From Fasciola hepatica (Eukaryota; Platyhelminthes; Trematoda; Plagiorchiida; Fasciolidae): a stretch of DNA of 64,000 nt. A program made the translations under genes and the position numbers. Shown piece after piece: positions 1-12,979 of the stretch. The DNA is taken from contig CANUEZ040000168.1 of NCBI GenBank assembly GCA_948099385.1, positions 11,752,001 through 11,816,000 on the forward strand. The letters run 5' to 3'. Below the pieces are notes generated by a model. That model was not told the DNA's origin. It did not search any database and saw only the letters and a program-made list of their open reading frames with translations. Within the stretch, counting starts at the first letter, position 1. Each line of letters opens with the position of its first letter.

Positions 1-2999
1 ACCTTGAGGGAGGGAGGTATAACCAAAGGGATAGTTACGAGAAAAGGCCGGAGGAAAACAGGCAAGTGTACTGCAAGATTGCTTCCTCTGCATGGGGTTG
101 GCCAAGAAATATCGATATGGAAGTGTGGGATAAATCTGTAGGTGGTGCGTGACTGCGGTGACCACAAAGGGGTACGATTCGTAGATGATACAGTAGATGA
201 CAGATGAGTGTACGTTGGTAGACGGAGGCTGCGTAAAGTGTGCCAGGAGGTAATAGCGTGTTTCATGAGAGGCAGTGGTGTTACAATGGCTGCGGAATAA
301 AAAGGCTCTGGTCGGCGAAGACAGTGGCAGAATTTGGAGCCTGGTCACAGAATCACCTATACATCGTACTAACGGTACGTCTGAAGGGGGAGAGAGAAGC
401 TGCTAAAATAAGGATGAAAGAAAGACCAGGGGAAGAAGGGGAAGCATTCAGGAATTCTTACTCTATACAATAGGCGAGTAATGATATATCAAAAGGGAGG
501 TAGTAACTGGAGAGTGAGCCGATCCGGGATGCGTTTTACTGCGGTCGCTTGGGCGAACAACATGCAAAGACGATGTCACAATGGAAGAGTGGTGAATGGG
601 CGGCTTCTCTGATCATTCTGATGGGTACGGCATGTGATGTTGATGGAGCATCAAGGGAACGTGATAAACATATATGAGACCCTCAGATATGAAGGAAAAG
701 TGGCCTTCTGAAAGATCAGAAACGATCAATGGAATCGCACCGTTTAGGGGATCAGATGGACTGAAGAAGCGAGCAGGTAATCACCGACCGTATCACTGGA
801 ATGGAAAACTATGGGAAGATACTTCGGCGCGGCACGTCCGTTGGTCATTTGGGAGGGAGAACAAACAGCGACAATGAACGTGCCAATGAGGGCATAGCAA
901 CAGCGAGTCCTGTCGTGAGGATTGAGCGAGTTTACGAATAGGGCAGGAGAATAGGGAGAAATGCACGTTACGGATGTAAGGCCATGAATTACTTTTCAAG
1001 CTCAATGAGTATTTGCGTAGACAGCCACTGAGTTTAAAGAAAAAGGTGGTTCATGGGTAATGATGAAAGCTTTACACTGTCCAGTACAAAAATGGATTGA
1101 CAAACCTCAAAGAGCCTGAAAAAAGTGGGCTATCACTTCGACATCGAGGGCGACCTCGAACTAAAAGCGGTGGTCACTGGAGAAAAACAGACCAAACTAC
1201 ATGCTTGCAGCAGCAATACGAGCATAAAAATAGTATTCCGTGATTTGCAAGTGATGCCAGTCCATGGGACTGATTGTGTGCAGGAAGATGAAGCTGAGAA
1301 CCATTTCTGGAGGTTGAACGTGAGACCCGTTAGCCTAGTTGAGTCAGCACATGGTAGCAGACGCCCCGATGCGCGCCAAGTGAAGTAGCTACCGCCATCG
1401 AGATCGGGAGTCGGATCAGACGTGTTGCTGCCAAGATTCCAAGTACTTCAGAATCTGGTGACCGGGGTGTGGGGATCACGGTGAGCGGAGCCAGTAGGAA
1501 AAAACTTTTTGCTGGCGAAAATCAAATCGTATGCAAAATCCGATTGTTTTAACCCACGAGAGAAATTTTTAAGTTGCTCAAGGGATGGGATAATCGACAA
1601 CAGTCCTTGAGATGTAAAACCTGGAGGGAAAAATGGAAAAGGCTGTGGTCCGGCGGTCCTAAATGCTGCGGGTTAAGGGAGAGACAAAAAACAACGACAT
1701 CGTGCGACAGCGCGGGTCAATTAAGGAACTGGCAGCAACAAAAAAGGCCATCGTAAATTCAGGGGCCAGCAACAGACTATCATGAGGCTTGGAGCGAATT
1801 ACCAATCAGACAGAGAGGCAAGGATGGTCAAAATTGAGCGCGGTTAACTATGTGCAAGCCGGTTTGGGATACTGCGGAGCAGAGTGCAATGGCGAAGCTC
1901 TGTTGTGAGCCAATGACATGGCTAATGATGGGGCGAAGGTGCGTGCACAGTTCCAGTCCTAGCAGGGCTCGATTTTACGAGTGGTGGGAGGGAATTCACA
2001 TGAAATAAAAAGTTATGGTCATTAGACCGAGGGTCACGATCTCGTGCTTTGGAATAGGATTCCTCAGAGAAGAACGGTCTATGTGGTCTCATGAGTGTCA
2101 GTGACGGTGTTGGGCCTTCCTTGGGAGAAGAATAAAATGGTACATAAAGCTTGCCTGATATAGACAATGAGGATTCTGGTCTCAGAATAAGGCTATATAT
2201 AAAACTAAAGTCACTTGTAGCACGGAACGGGAAAGCGAGTTCTACGGATATTTAGATAAGGCCATTTCGAGTGCCAGGCCCTGCAGTATACAAGCTTTGA
2301 GTTTCAGCAAGTATCGATGTTACTTGCACGGCTGAAGTAAATACGCACTTTACCTGACTGTTGATCAAGACTAGAGCTGCGATCTCCTGTGTTGCAAAGA
2401 AACTGCAATAAAATGACGGTCCACATGGTTTGTTGTGCACAACACGGTTGGATTGTTAGGAGTCTCTTGCGTTACAGTTGGATGCCCCCTTCACAAGCGT
2501 GATTCATAGGCAGGCATTCAATTTTTCAGGTTACTCACAATAAAGTCATTGAAATATGTGTTTAACGCTCGCCTGGAGGGAAGTAGTGGGCAGAATGCGT
2601 ATATCGACTGGGAGTTTATTCTTTATATCACTTCAACAGACGGGGAAGAAATTGGACCTGATGGCGAGAAGAGGTAGAGGTGCATATGGGGATGGAAGAA
2701 GCTTTTGCAGTAAGTATGCTCTGCGGTCATCAAAGTGGGGCTGAATAGAGGCGTAAAACTTGCCTGAGCACCAGTTCAGATAACAAAGAGGCATTATGCT
2801 TTAGACGACACAGCCAAAGGGGCTCAAGTGTGAGTAGCTCACACCGCCCACTATGGGATAAAAGTTGGTTTAGTTAGAACAGGCCTTTAGCGAGGCAGCG
2901 TAAGACGTCCTCTACTGCAACAGATGTTGCTTTTGTCACTTAGGGACCAGCGAGTGGGTTTCATCTGATAAATAGTCTAACAAGGGAACGGAGTGCTGT
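1..2999. other. Unassigned, decayed purine-rich DNA
   Basis: I recognise no gene here. The + strand is rich in G and A, and all frames are broken by stops; the longest open stretches are under 90 codons and show no domain motif. The composition resembles the decayed retroelements further along, so old repeat DNA is the likeliest content, but this is inference. Confidence 0.5.
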
Positions 3000-3440
3000 A
3001 AAATGGCTGTCCTTCAGCTTGAATCAATGAAAATGAAGCCGGTGAGTCTTCTTGCCCCGATAGTTTGGCAGTGCGCTTGTTCAGAAAAGTTGAAAGCTGG
3101 CGAGTGATATAGTCCGAGGTATCTTAGTAAAAAGCGGGGATTGGTATGGCATTGGGCAAGATGCTTCCAGGTCCTATGGTACATCTGTGGGTAAGTGGTG
3201 CACTCCTGACGCCCAAAATGGTACACACGGCGTGTGGCACCATTAGTCACGGGAGGTCAAATCGTCTGAGGTGTCTGCTAGTGAGGAAGCTAGGTTGTGC
3301 GGGTCAAATGTGTACACCATTTTAATATCGTCGGCAAACAGGAACGTGGTGCCGCGGTGAGCTGCAGAAAACAGATGTTTTGCGCACACGAGAGAGGTGG
3401 AGGGCCTAAGACATAGCCTCGAATCACTTCACTTGGTATG
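3000..3440 (-). pseudogene. CR1/L2-like reverse transcriptase fragment
   Basis: On the - strand a decayed reverse transcriptase can be read. It has a VLGP loop (about 3,399-3,413) followed by the catalytic box FADDIKMVYTF (FADD at 3,327-3,338). Downstream is the stretch NPRFLLRYLGLYHSPAF, which corresponds to the region after the active site in CR1/L2 elements. The FADDIK-V-YTF box closely resembles the one at 20,675 on the + strand, so the two belong to related families. The fragment has stops and frame changes and no endonuclease, and it abuts an opposite-strand RTE copy at about 3,540. It is dead. The CR1/L2 assignment is from motif style only. Confidence 0.65.
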
Positions 3441-3539
3441 ACTTTGGATAATGACAGGCTATCTACGACCAGCAATACTTGGGGGAGAGATGACACACAT
3501 GAGGGTAGTCGGGAAGTAGGAGCGTCAGTTGTACAAAGG

Positions 3540-5470
3540 GGGCGAACCCTAATCATCAAAACTCTATGCGATATAAATAGAAGACCCATATATGGTAAAG
3601 AGAAAAGGCTCGACCTTCGGGCCGAGTACTTCAAGGAACATTTAAGATGGCCGCGCGCCGGTGCAGTTTCCCCGACGTCAACAACTGAGTCTCCTTGGGA
3701 GGTATTACCTGAGCCCCATCGGAAGTAGAAGTGGAGTCGAGTATTCGATTACTAAAGCTCGGCAGAGCGGCCGGTCCCGACGATTTTTCCTCGGCTCTTT
3801 TCAAAATAGGTGGAAAAGCTTTGATAAATCACTTACCAAGTTGCTTCGTGACATCCGGAATAAGGAGCATATTCCGTGGATATGGAGGGGGTCACTGACT
3901 GTTCCCATCACGAAGAGGATAATACGCAATGGCTGCAGTAACCATCGTGGGATTAGTCTAGTTCCGGTAGACATCGAGATACTCACCTCGATTTTGCGGC
4001 GTCGTCTAAAGCCGACTCGTGAGAGGAATGCTCGCGAGCATCGGACCGGGTTCCGTCTAGGTCGAGGATACATTGACCAGATTTTTGCCCTTTGCCAACT
4101 ACTTAAAAAGCGTCACACTCACCGTCGACCGACAAAAATGGTTGCCTAGGCTTCAAATGTGCCTTGGATTCATTGGATCGAACAGAACTTTTCGGAGTTC
4201 TTAGGCGGAAAGACATGCTCCAGACGTTTGTGAACCTACTGAGGCAATTTTATTCTCATACTTCTGGCTGCGTTAGGGTTTACTGTGAACTATCCGGTCC
4301 GTTTGAAACGACAATCGGTGCTCGGCAAGGATGTCCTATGTCTCCGTTCCTGTCAAAATTCGGCAAGGGCAAAATACTTGGGAGTATCCTGCAAAACCTT
4401 TACGATATGTACATCGAACTCGAAAATGTTGAGAAGCTGTGACCCAGATTACGCAAATGACCTTGTCTGCTTGCTCGAATCCAAGAAACATGCTCAACCT
4501 GCACTAGATAGACTCGTAAAAGCTGTGGCTCCATCCAGCATGCGCTTTTCACCTTCAAAGTGTAGAGTGTTGTAGCAAGACTGAAAGTCAATTGTTCCCA
4601 GCTTGATACCCAATGGGGAGGTGCGTCCAAATGCGACCGCCTCACTCACATCGGCATAAGCATGACGAAAGATGAATGCATGGTACTGAAGGTGAGTGTC
4701 TGCATATCCAAGGCCCAAGCGGCCTATGCCGAACTGAAGCACTTGTGGCGACAACCTGATATTTTACTGGAGCCAAAAAGTTGTGTATATTTTGCCACAG
4801 TACGTTTGGTTCTGTTTTATGGTTGAGAGACCTCGGGTCTGCTTGCGAAAGATGTTCGTCTCCTTGGGGACTCTGGCCACCAATGTTTGTATGGCATCGC
4901 TAAGATTGGGCGGAATAGTCGGGTGGGCAACGCTGAAGTCCGAAGGCGAGTATAAGGTAACACTTCAGGGAGTTCTTCATCACAGTGTATCCAGCTTACT
5001 AGACTCTGTTGGTTGGGGCAGGTGTTACGTATGGCAGATACTCGTCTACCTTACTGTGCCCTATTTTCCTTTCCCCCGAAAGGGGTGTAAGAAACCACGT
5101 GGAGGTCAAAAGATGACTTGGAAACAAGGAATGAGAAAATGTACGGCTAACTTGGGAAAAGTAGGTGCTCCACTTCTTCGTGGCTGGGATCCAAAAAACC
5201 TTTCAACCGGTTGGCTGGAGACACTGAAGGATATGGCAGCAAACAATGAACAGTGGCGATCGTGCCGCCACATTCTGTCGAATCAGAATGATTGATTGAT
5301 GTGTGTTTGTACAATTAGACTGTGTGTTCCTTTTTTGGGCCTTTAGGGATTTTTCCCCTTCCCTCTCGTGTGGATCCACTCCCTGTCCATCTTATTCATA
5401 TCTTCTAATGTAGCTGACGAGATGGTGACGAAGGCAGTGGTCTGTGTGGCCTGCCCCACTGTTAAAATCC
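3540..5470 (+). pseudogene. RTE-clade retrotransposon, family 1, 5'-truncated copy A
   Basis: This is a decayed ORF2 of the same family as the better preserved - strand copy at 49.2-52.6 kb. Readable blocks in order are the linker (RAEYFKEHLRW near 3,620), the RT finger (NHRGISLVPVDIEILTSIL, about 3,940), GFRLGRGYIDQIFAL (4,048), SGPFETTIGARQGCPMSPFL (about 4,300), the catalytic box and the C-terminal MTWKQGMRKCTANLGKVG (about 5,115). The reading ends at a stop after NQND (5,293). The catalytic box reads Y-A-N-D (4,450-4,461), so the first catalytic aspartate is lost. Several frameshifts and stops break the frame. Similarity to copy B continues into the 3' UTR to about 5,470. RTE elements move by target-primed reverse transcription; this copy cannot. 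Confidence 0.85.
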
Positions 5471-6339
5471 GTAGGATCTTGCGGGACTCAGCCAAAAGCC
5501 TCTATCAAATCCGGAAAGAGAATAATGGCCGCTTTCTTCTTGTCGATTTTAACGGTAAATGTGTGCGGAAGTTCAAACTGACTGGTGATACATGATCTGG
5601 AATTGATGAATCCCTGTCGTGAGGGGTTAAGTAGACTGACGCTTTCCAGATTACTTTCAAGCTTCGTACAACTGAACCGTTATTGTTGCTGGCACCAGAA
5701 GACGAAACTGTTTAACATCGGTGGCGTGGACCGGTACCATTTTGCTTCACTCAAAATTCGTCCATTTTTACCGTGCCGATGCTGAATTCCGCAGTCCCTG
5801 TCTTTTAGCTTGATAAGCAATTTACCTAGAATACACAAGTGGTAAAGTTTGATCATACTTCCATGCTTGCATCTCGGCCTTAATCGAGAAATATACATAC
5901 TACGATTATGTTATTATTCGTTCGTTCCCTTTTCCAAGTGCAGACTCAAGGGACATAGTTTCAAGCTACGAGGATCACGGTCAAGGCTTGACATACGGAC
6001 TAAGCTCTCACAAATAGAGTTATATCTCTGTGGAATGGACTGTAAGAGGGGTCTTTTGGAAGTGGAAATTTACTAAGTTCCGATGACTCCCCAGATTCCC
6101 ACTGGAACGCACCTTTTTCGGAGATGATTTTGTGAACAACATGGGTGAGGTTATGAGACCATGGTGCATTTATGGTGAACTTATGTTTGTGAAAATAACA
6201 CCGCCTCGAAGATTTTGTCTTTCAGACCAAGTATTCAGCACGCCAAGTTTGTCTCGTGCAGGATGAACTGAAATGAATATGTCCTGTCTGTCTAATGATT
6301 TTTGCTTCTTAGGTGAAGTGGCTGGGCGACCGGAGGAAG
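5471..6339. other. Interval without a recognised gene
   Basis: This interval lies between two decayed LINE copies. Open stretches are short (at most 75 codons) with no recognisable motif. A GAACTGAAATGAAT motif near 6,264 recurs near 32,132, which may mark a shared retroelement end. Confidence 0.5.
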
Positions 6340-7560
6340 GTTGACACTTCGAAGTATGTTACCCTGACCTCAGCATTGCTTTTGATTGTATTATTCATAG
6401 TCCGTTACTGAGCAGGATAAAGAAGTTTGGAGTATATGGATCATCGCAAAAGTGGCTGACGGAATTCCTCTCCTACAGGACGTTGTAGTCAGAGTAGGAG
6501 AGAGGTGCTCTGGTTCAGTGAACGTCATCACTAAAGTTTCTCAGTGATTCTTCTTAGGCCCAAAGCTGCTGTTGTCGTTTATTAACTGATTGTCCTCCGC
6601 CCCTCAGTCACCTAGTTTTATTTTTGCGGACGATGTGGAGGTTTCAGAATCTGGGGATAAAGGCAAGCCAGGCGAAAGTATAGGAACGGTCCCAAACTGG
6701 GCTCAAAACTGGAGCTTACCAAGCAAATTTGAGGAAAGCCTTCTGTCGTCAAGGGCACCAGAAGGTCTACCCCCTGTTCATGACCAGCGTTTATCCACCA
6801 CAGAGGCTGATGGTGGGGTTAAGGACCTCGAGGTTATCATGAATGGTGATTCAAAATGGTCGGACCATCACGATACCGTTGCACAAAAGACTCGTCGTGA
6901 GCTTATTAGGCTGCAGTCGGCACTGTTGCTCCAGGAGCCGGAAATATTCATTCCCGTTTACATGGCTCTGGTAGGATCCTGGAGGGTAATGCGCCGGCTT
7001 GACCACCTTCTTACAAAGTGGGTGCCGCCTGATTGGACAAATTTCAACATCTTGTGACAAGGAGGGGCTGAGGGTTGAAGAGTATCAGCAGAGTCTGTGA
7101 TCTCTAAATTTCCCAGCTGGGAACTGGGAGAATTTGGAAGGATCTCACAGAAACTTTTGAGACAATGGAGAGCTTTTCTGTTCTTTGGCGGGATAGTTTT
7201 TCCAAATCACCTATGATTCCTGAACAGGGTGGCAAAAGAAGAGGCTGATGAAAGTTTGAGCTGGGTTGGTGACTACTTTGCTCTTCTTCAGTAACAGAGT
7301 GGTAAACCATTGAAGCAGTCTGCCGCGCTGCTTGATAGAACTGCGTACTGTCCAGTCCTTCAAAGGAGCCCTGGATCGTAAGCAGGCAGAGATTCCTCCT
7401 GTATCGTGTATGTCTTGATTAGTCATGTCCTTACACATGAGCAGGCTTGATCTGAAAATCTTGGCATCAAGGACGTGCGCCTGCGTCACACAAGCGTACA
7501 CAGTTGAGGCTTGCCGTGCTTCGTCCCGGACGGCACTGATCAATCGGATTGTATCACGTG
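6340..7560 (+). pseudogene. CR1-like reverse transcriptase remnant
   Basis: The visible pieces are the catalytic box IFADDVEVSESG (FADD at 6,623-6,634), then GDSKWSDHHDTVAQKTRREL and PEIFIPVYMALV (6,843-6,975), which match the thumb region of CR1-type RTs (compare PEIFVPIYQAIV near 36,205). A C-terminal SNRVVNHWNRLP-like stretch follows near 7,290. The catalytic box itself is intact, but there are stops throughout and the N-terminal half and endonuclease are missing. The fragment is an old, 5'-truncated copy. Confidence 0.7.
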
Positions 7561-8989
7561 TTCCTCTACCCTGTGCAGCTTAATCTGACCCTAAAGTTGT
7601 TTTACTCTTCCAAAAGCCTACATTGATGACACGCACACTGGCAAACGTGTATGCTTTTTCACTTGCTTGCTTACTGAGTTCGGGATGCATAGCTCTGATA
7701 GTAAGATTCGAGCATGCTTACTAGAATAATGAAGGACAACACTAAGGCCCCTTCCAGATTGGATTTTATTTGCCATTTTACCTAAGTCCGTACCCTTTGA
7801 TTAAAAGCCCACGATATACAATGCCTCTTGCACCTAGCTTGCGATGGTGCTTTACGCTTCCCTCTTGTTTTAAGCAGGCTTTCGACAAAATACACTGAGC
7901 GGCGATAAGTGCGTACCTTGTGTGTATTAAAACGAATCAATTCTGGACGCTCGGTCTGACTTATTCATTACCTATGCTGCACAAACCGAACTGAACTGAG
8001 CGAAACTCAATGACTTGGTGTCCCCAAGGCCGGTGCGAGATGGACAAGGTGTAAAGTCCAGCCGACGGAAAGTTTGAGCAAGGCGTTGCAACCCATTTCG
8101 ACACAATTCAAAACAAAGTCGACTCCAAATAGCTACATTGTTATGTACGGCAAATTAGGCAGTTTTACGATAACCAAACCTCAATAGTGTTCTTTCTGGG
8201 CTCTTACGCTCCAAAAAGAAAAACAACTAATCAACAACTGCAGCTGAATTACGGCAAGAGATTAGAGATGGAAGATACGATTACCGAATACTGTTACAGC
8301 TAAGTTCAAGGTGAACGAATCATACTCGTGGCAAAGACGAGGACACTGCGCGCGGCAAAAATTCAGGGCAATAAAACCCGTAGTCAGGACTCTGGTATAG
8401 ACATCTCGTAAAAATGAAATAATATTGTTTGTAATATGGATGCTGATGAATGGAGCGGGGTTTTCTGAAACCCCCTACCCAAAGCTTGGGGAGCAATTCG
8501 TGATAAAGCCCATAATTCATGCCAAACTCTTTCTCCACCATTCAGGCAGTGACCGCATGCATAAGGTCTGCCTTGGTTTGACCCACCGCTGAGGCATCTT
8601 CCGAAACGTCAGAATCATGCATGGAAGCTTTCATTCAACTAGGGAGGGGTATAACTACTGCAGTGCCGTCCGCTATCATTGCACCCAAGTGAAGCGAGAA
8701 GGGCGGCGCATCTTCGAGGAGACTTCAGCAATGGAGTTGGTTCGTACCCCTAGAAGCCGTTTCGCATGTCTGATGTGGAGGGCATGAGCTACAGCTTCTA
8801 TCCCCGCCAAACAGGATAGACACTCTCTGGGAGTTACATATGAAAACAAGGGGGAGATATTGGCCAGGCGTAGCTTGTCAGCGTGTCCTTCTGTACTGAG
8901 GCGTAGTCACCCCCCCCCCTCCCCCCCTTATGGCGGTGGAATCTCCCAGCGTGTCTTACCAGGAAATCAATGGAGAAGAAAGGGCGGCG
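7561..8989. other. Interval without a recognised gene
   Basis: No supported gene. It contains a C-rich homopolymer tract (C10-T-C7 at 8,910-8,927) and a GAACTGAACTGAGC motif (7,987-8,000) like the 3' tails of the family-3 RTE copies at 43,991 and 54,230. Confidence 0.5.
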
Positions 8990-10260
8990 ACAAGGAGTAC
9001 CACCAAAATCAACCAATCATCAGGACCTGATAGTGGGTCTCCCGTGGTGTTAGAGGAGCCATCGATACGTTAACCCAGCTAGCCACACGATTGCTCAACG
9101 CATCCTTATCAACGAGAAAGCTCCCGTAGTAATGGAAGAAAGCCGTAAGAGCAATGCTATACCGGTGAGAAGGCAGAGGCCATCAACTACAGACCTGTTG
9201 ATCTTACATCGGTGACTGGAAGTTTTGTAGAGCTCCTGCTGGCCGTGAGAATCCGGGACCGTGTGGCTGTAAAAAGCTTACTGCGCCCACAACAACACAG
9301 ATTTTGGGAAAGTAGGCCCTGTCTGTTTAGCTCGCTTATTTGCATGAGAATGCTGGACGAATTCTGCGGCAAAGGAACACTCTACGGACGTGTTCTTTGT
9401 GGATTTAATCAAATCTTTTGGCGAAGTCCCATCTGACTTTCTAGAAGGTGAGCTCAAGGGTCTCCACGTTCCACACCTCTTGAATCCGTGGACCGGAGAA
9501 GCTCTTGAAGGGAGGAACTTTGCAGAGCGAGTAGCACAGTCAAATTTGATATGGCATCTGGCCACCCGTGACGTTACATAGGGATAGGTTCTAGGCCCGC
9601 TTTCCTTCCTGGCCTACATCTACGACCTACGAGCAGCTTTCCGATAGCCTTGTTTCAACTATAAGGACGACTTTAGGGCCAGGCGTATTATCGAGCCAGA
9701 TGTAGATGAGCTTCCTCTTCAGGAGGATAACAAGGCCCGTGAAAAAGATGATTTATCTGTGAGCCCTGCAATTCAACGCCTACCAGTGTGAGCATACTCG
9801 AGTAGGGGTGCCATCGAAAAATGGGATGTACCATGTGCTCGAGACACCGTTTCATCGTTCGGCCCGTGAAAAAGATCCTAGAGTGATGGTGGCCCCGCCT
9901 CTAAAAAAGCAGCATAACGCTGACAAATTTAGTATATCCTTCAGGAGTACCTTTGGAAATAATAGTCGATCAGTCGGTCATCTTTCGCTCAAAGCTTTCA
10001 GGGCGCTACCTGGGTCAGAATATGGGGGCCAGCATTTTTCCCTTGTACGGCAACAGAAGCAGAAAATCGGAACCAGAGTGGGGAGGTGCAACCGGCCTCG
10101 ATGGAGCACTACGCAGGATTAGCTACAGAGGTCGGCTGCTGATTACTTGGTTGCCTCCATTGGCATATCGGACAGCCGGCTTGGACTTCATCGCTACCAG
10201 ATGCATCATCCGAGGAGACTTTGGCCCAGAAATATTATTAAGAATAATCATATTAATATT
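8990..10260 (+). pseudogene. CR1-like reverse transcriptase, decayed
   Basis: Successive RT blocks can be read with frame changes between them: INQSSGPDSGSP (about 9,007; the NKSPGPDG motif), AINYRPVDLTSVTGSFVELL (about 9,180), FFVDLIKSFGEVP (9,393-9,431; the D-L-x-K-A-F-D box), then Y-K-D-D in place of F-A-D-D near 9,660. The C-terminal region GLDGALRRISYRGRLL to GLDFIATRCIIRGDF follows (about 10,090-10,230), as in CR1 ORF2. No endonuclease is seen upstream. It is dead by multiple stops. Confidence 0.65.
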
Positions 10261-11864
10261 ATTGGTTCATTTTGGGGACACATGAAACATGCCTGACTGC
10301 ACGATTATGTGGTGCAAGTGAGGTCACAAAAAGGGTCCTTGGATATTCAGTTGAGTACACGGAGCAAAACACCGTACACAGGTTTTAGTGGTCGCATGAA
10401 TGCGTGCCCTGCAAATTTGAATTTGAAGGCCAGGTGGACACATCGCCCAGTAGTGAGCGAACTGGGCTCCGCGGTCGAGATACGTAATACAGAAAGCGGG
10501 GATGGAATAAAAACGGACAGTATTTCGGATACCTCCGACGTAAATTCGCAGGAGAGGGTATATTGACAAAACAAACCTCCAAAAGAGCATCGACGAAAAA
10601 ATTGGTGATGATGGACATGCACTTAAAACAACAGCTCGAAAGACGCGGAAAATAGTAGAAGTATAATACTGAAGGAGTTGTAAGGTGTTCTGTGGGGAGG
10701 AGAATTGTGTATATAAAGCAGAGTCAGATTCACCACTGGATTAGTTCTTACCATTCAACAGAAGGTTACGGAAGAAGCACTCATAAAGAAGTGTATGTAC
10801 ATGCCCGAGCCTGGAAATTGTGGAGGAGCATAGGGACGAAAGTTGACTGGTGAGTGAAATACGATTCGAATAAAGCATTCGTTTTAGGTCATTTAGTGAA
10901 CACAAGTTGACAACGGAGTGGATGGGGAAGTTAATATACGATGATCTTGTGAGGTTATACAGGGGTAGTGCATAAGTGATACTGTCAAAACATATGGACG
11001 ACCGCCTAATGGCATATGCTGGTAAGAGTCGGACATGAGGCATTTGGAACACAGTCGGAAGTTCAATAGCTTGGCATAATTATAGCTCATTTCCAGTAAA
11101 GGTTTAAAAAAACTGCCTTCGAAGTGGTCTTCAGCATAGATGCCCAATCCTGGAAGAACTGCGGGGCTTTCCCTTCATGAATATTGCCGCACAAGGGGAC
11201 ACCGGCTAACTCTAAAGAAGCTGCAGTAAGTGGGCCTACCACAGTCAGTTTCGCAGGATGACCAATCTTTGGGGCGCACTGTCAGCCAAAGCAGTGGAAA
11301 GGCCTAAAGACATGTTGTTCAAGCGGGTACTGGACGTATTTTTGCAGAGATGGTTGCCTGGGGCCCAAGCCTGAGTCTGCTTTACTGAGTTGTGATGAAG
11401 GTGCTTGCACAAGAGAGATGCCCTCCGCCAGTACTATAGAGAAACCGCGCTCAGCCAGTTATGTATGAAGCTGAGCTCCGCAAACTTCAGTCATTTGTGG
11501 ATCATCATCCCTTTCGTTATAACGACTGGCCGTGGAAAATCCCCCCAAGACATTGCAGTTCCATTTTTCCTTAACATCACTCACTTATTCACACTATTCG
11601 CTTATTTTATGCACTGTATGTTTTACGAACCAACGTTTGTTCGCTCGCGTCCAACACACTTCTCTGCAATATTCTTGTTCTGGACTTGCGTGACGTACGC
11701 GCTCCTTTCTCGCACGCAACAATTTGTTTCTCGTTTTCTGAGTCCTTGTGATCGCATATCTGAGGCTTGTATCTGTTTCTTGTCATTGTTCATTTAACAA
11801 TTTAGTATCGTAGAATTTCAGGGATACTCGCTTTCTGATTTCGGAATCCATTGCAAATTTGGCT
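10261..11864. other. Mostly unassigned; trace of a CR1 C-terminus
   Basis: No intact gene. At about 11,255-11,370 the + strand reads FRRMTNLWGALSAKAV then LFKRVLDVFLQRWLPG, which resembles the last 35 residues of CR1 ORF2 (F-x-x-R-x-x-x-x-W-N-x-L-P). This may be the tail of the preceding RT, separated by about 1 kb of unrecognised DNA. Confidence 0.4.
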
Positions 11865-11869
11865 AAGTA

Positions 11870-12505
11870 TTGTTCAAAGGTGTCTTACGCTCGGTGGACT
11901 GTCACCAAGCGATGAGTGAAACGAACTGTGGTAGAGTATGGGGTTGTTCTATGTGCAGGAAAACTGCGAGACCCTTGGCAGAAGCCCTGCTTTGTGAAGG
12001 ATGTGATGCACGGATACACATTTTTCACGCCAAAATTCCTGCAGCTAAGCGTGAGTGGCTGATACTATGTGAAAACACGAGTGACAAGGTCACGTGCTCT
12101 AACGGTGTTGTGACCAAGGTTCACTCCCACCAGAATCTCTGCCGGCTCAGGTGCTCCCCAGCAAGCCACCAAGGAAGACTTGCGCGCCTAGTTCAAACCT
12201 CCCAATCTTCCTGTGCCTCGGTCACCGCCACAATTTCTGGGACTACTAGTCAAAAGAACAAAAGAATGAAGAGTACAATGGAAGGCCCTCCACCTGCAAA
12301 CGATGACAAAGCTTTGTGTCAGGCTCCGGCTGCCGAAACCCGAACGCCGCGGAACCTACCGGATGACGCTCAGGACGACAAAAACAAGTGGAAGGTGGTT
12401 CCATCAATCCCAAAGAGGGTTCAACTACCCCGTGAACAATGCTTGCTGCACCCCTCCCTCGAAAGTTGCTGCGACTCCGCCCCCCCTACCCCCAGGACGG
12501 AATAG
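11870..12505 (+). pseudogene. CR1-like ORF1 with PHD-type zinc finger
   Basis: A 211-codon open frame whose N-terminus holds a cysteine/histidine pattern C-x2-C-x12-C-x2-C-x4-H followed by a further cysteine (CSMC, CEGC, then H and LILC). This is the layout of the PHD-like finger at the start of many CR1-clade ORF1 proteins. The rest is basic and rich in proline and serine, as expected for an ORF1 RNA-binding protein. An endonuclease remnant follows at about 13 kb in the same direction. A host PHD protein is possible, but the setting and the similar finger at 28 kb favour a retroelement. Confidence 0.55.
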
Positions 12506-12979
12506 ATCATGATCTGATGCAACTCAGACTGATCCCGAATAAGTTAGCAACAGCTCGGGTCAGACCGGCGTTCAGGCTAGGGGAGCTTCAAGAGTTCGGA
12601 AGGCCGAAGAGTCTGAAAGTTGTTCTTAGTTCGCAGGAGCAATTGGGGGTTTAGGGTGGCCCCATTGCCCCAAAGGAGAGCCCGTTCGTCTACACCAAGA
12701 TCTTTCTCCCGAAAGTTATCAAAAGATGAGTCCAGCCTGAACAGAGATTAGAACAGGAGGAAAAATGGTGAAACAGGCCCAGGCATCCGGGGTTTTCGTG
12801 CGGTCTGAAGGAGATTACAGATAAGCTGGCCACGGCTACTTCCGGCGAGCCTTCTTAGCGCGCAACAGTAGACGATTTTTGAGCAGGGGACGGCCGGGCG
12901 GCTTCTTCCAAGCTGCCATTGGTCAGAGCCCTTGGGGTCCTGGGCAAAGGGGACGAACAAGATTCTCTTGTACTGCCTA

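Noticed and set aside
240..1388. Open frames of 60-90 codons in the first 1.4 kb
   Set aside because: No domain motif, no splice-site support, and a purine-rich composition that yields long open frames by chance.
11405..11797. A 130-codon + strand open frame, hydrophobic and Phe-rich
   Set aside because: Pyrimidine-rich DNA produces membrane-like translations; there is no family pattern, and it sits between retroelement pieces.
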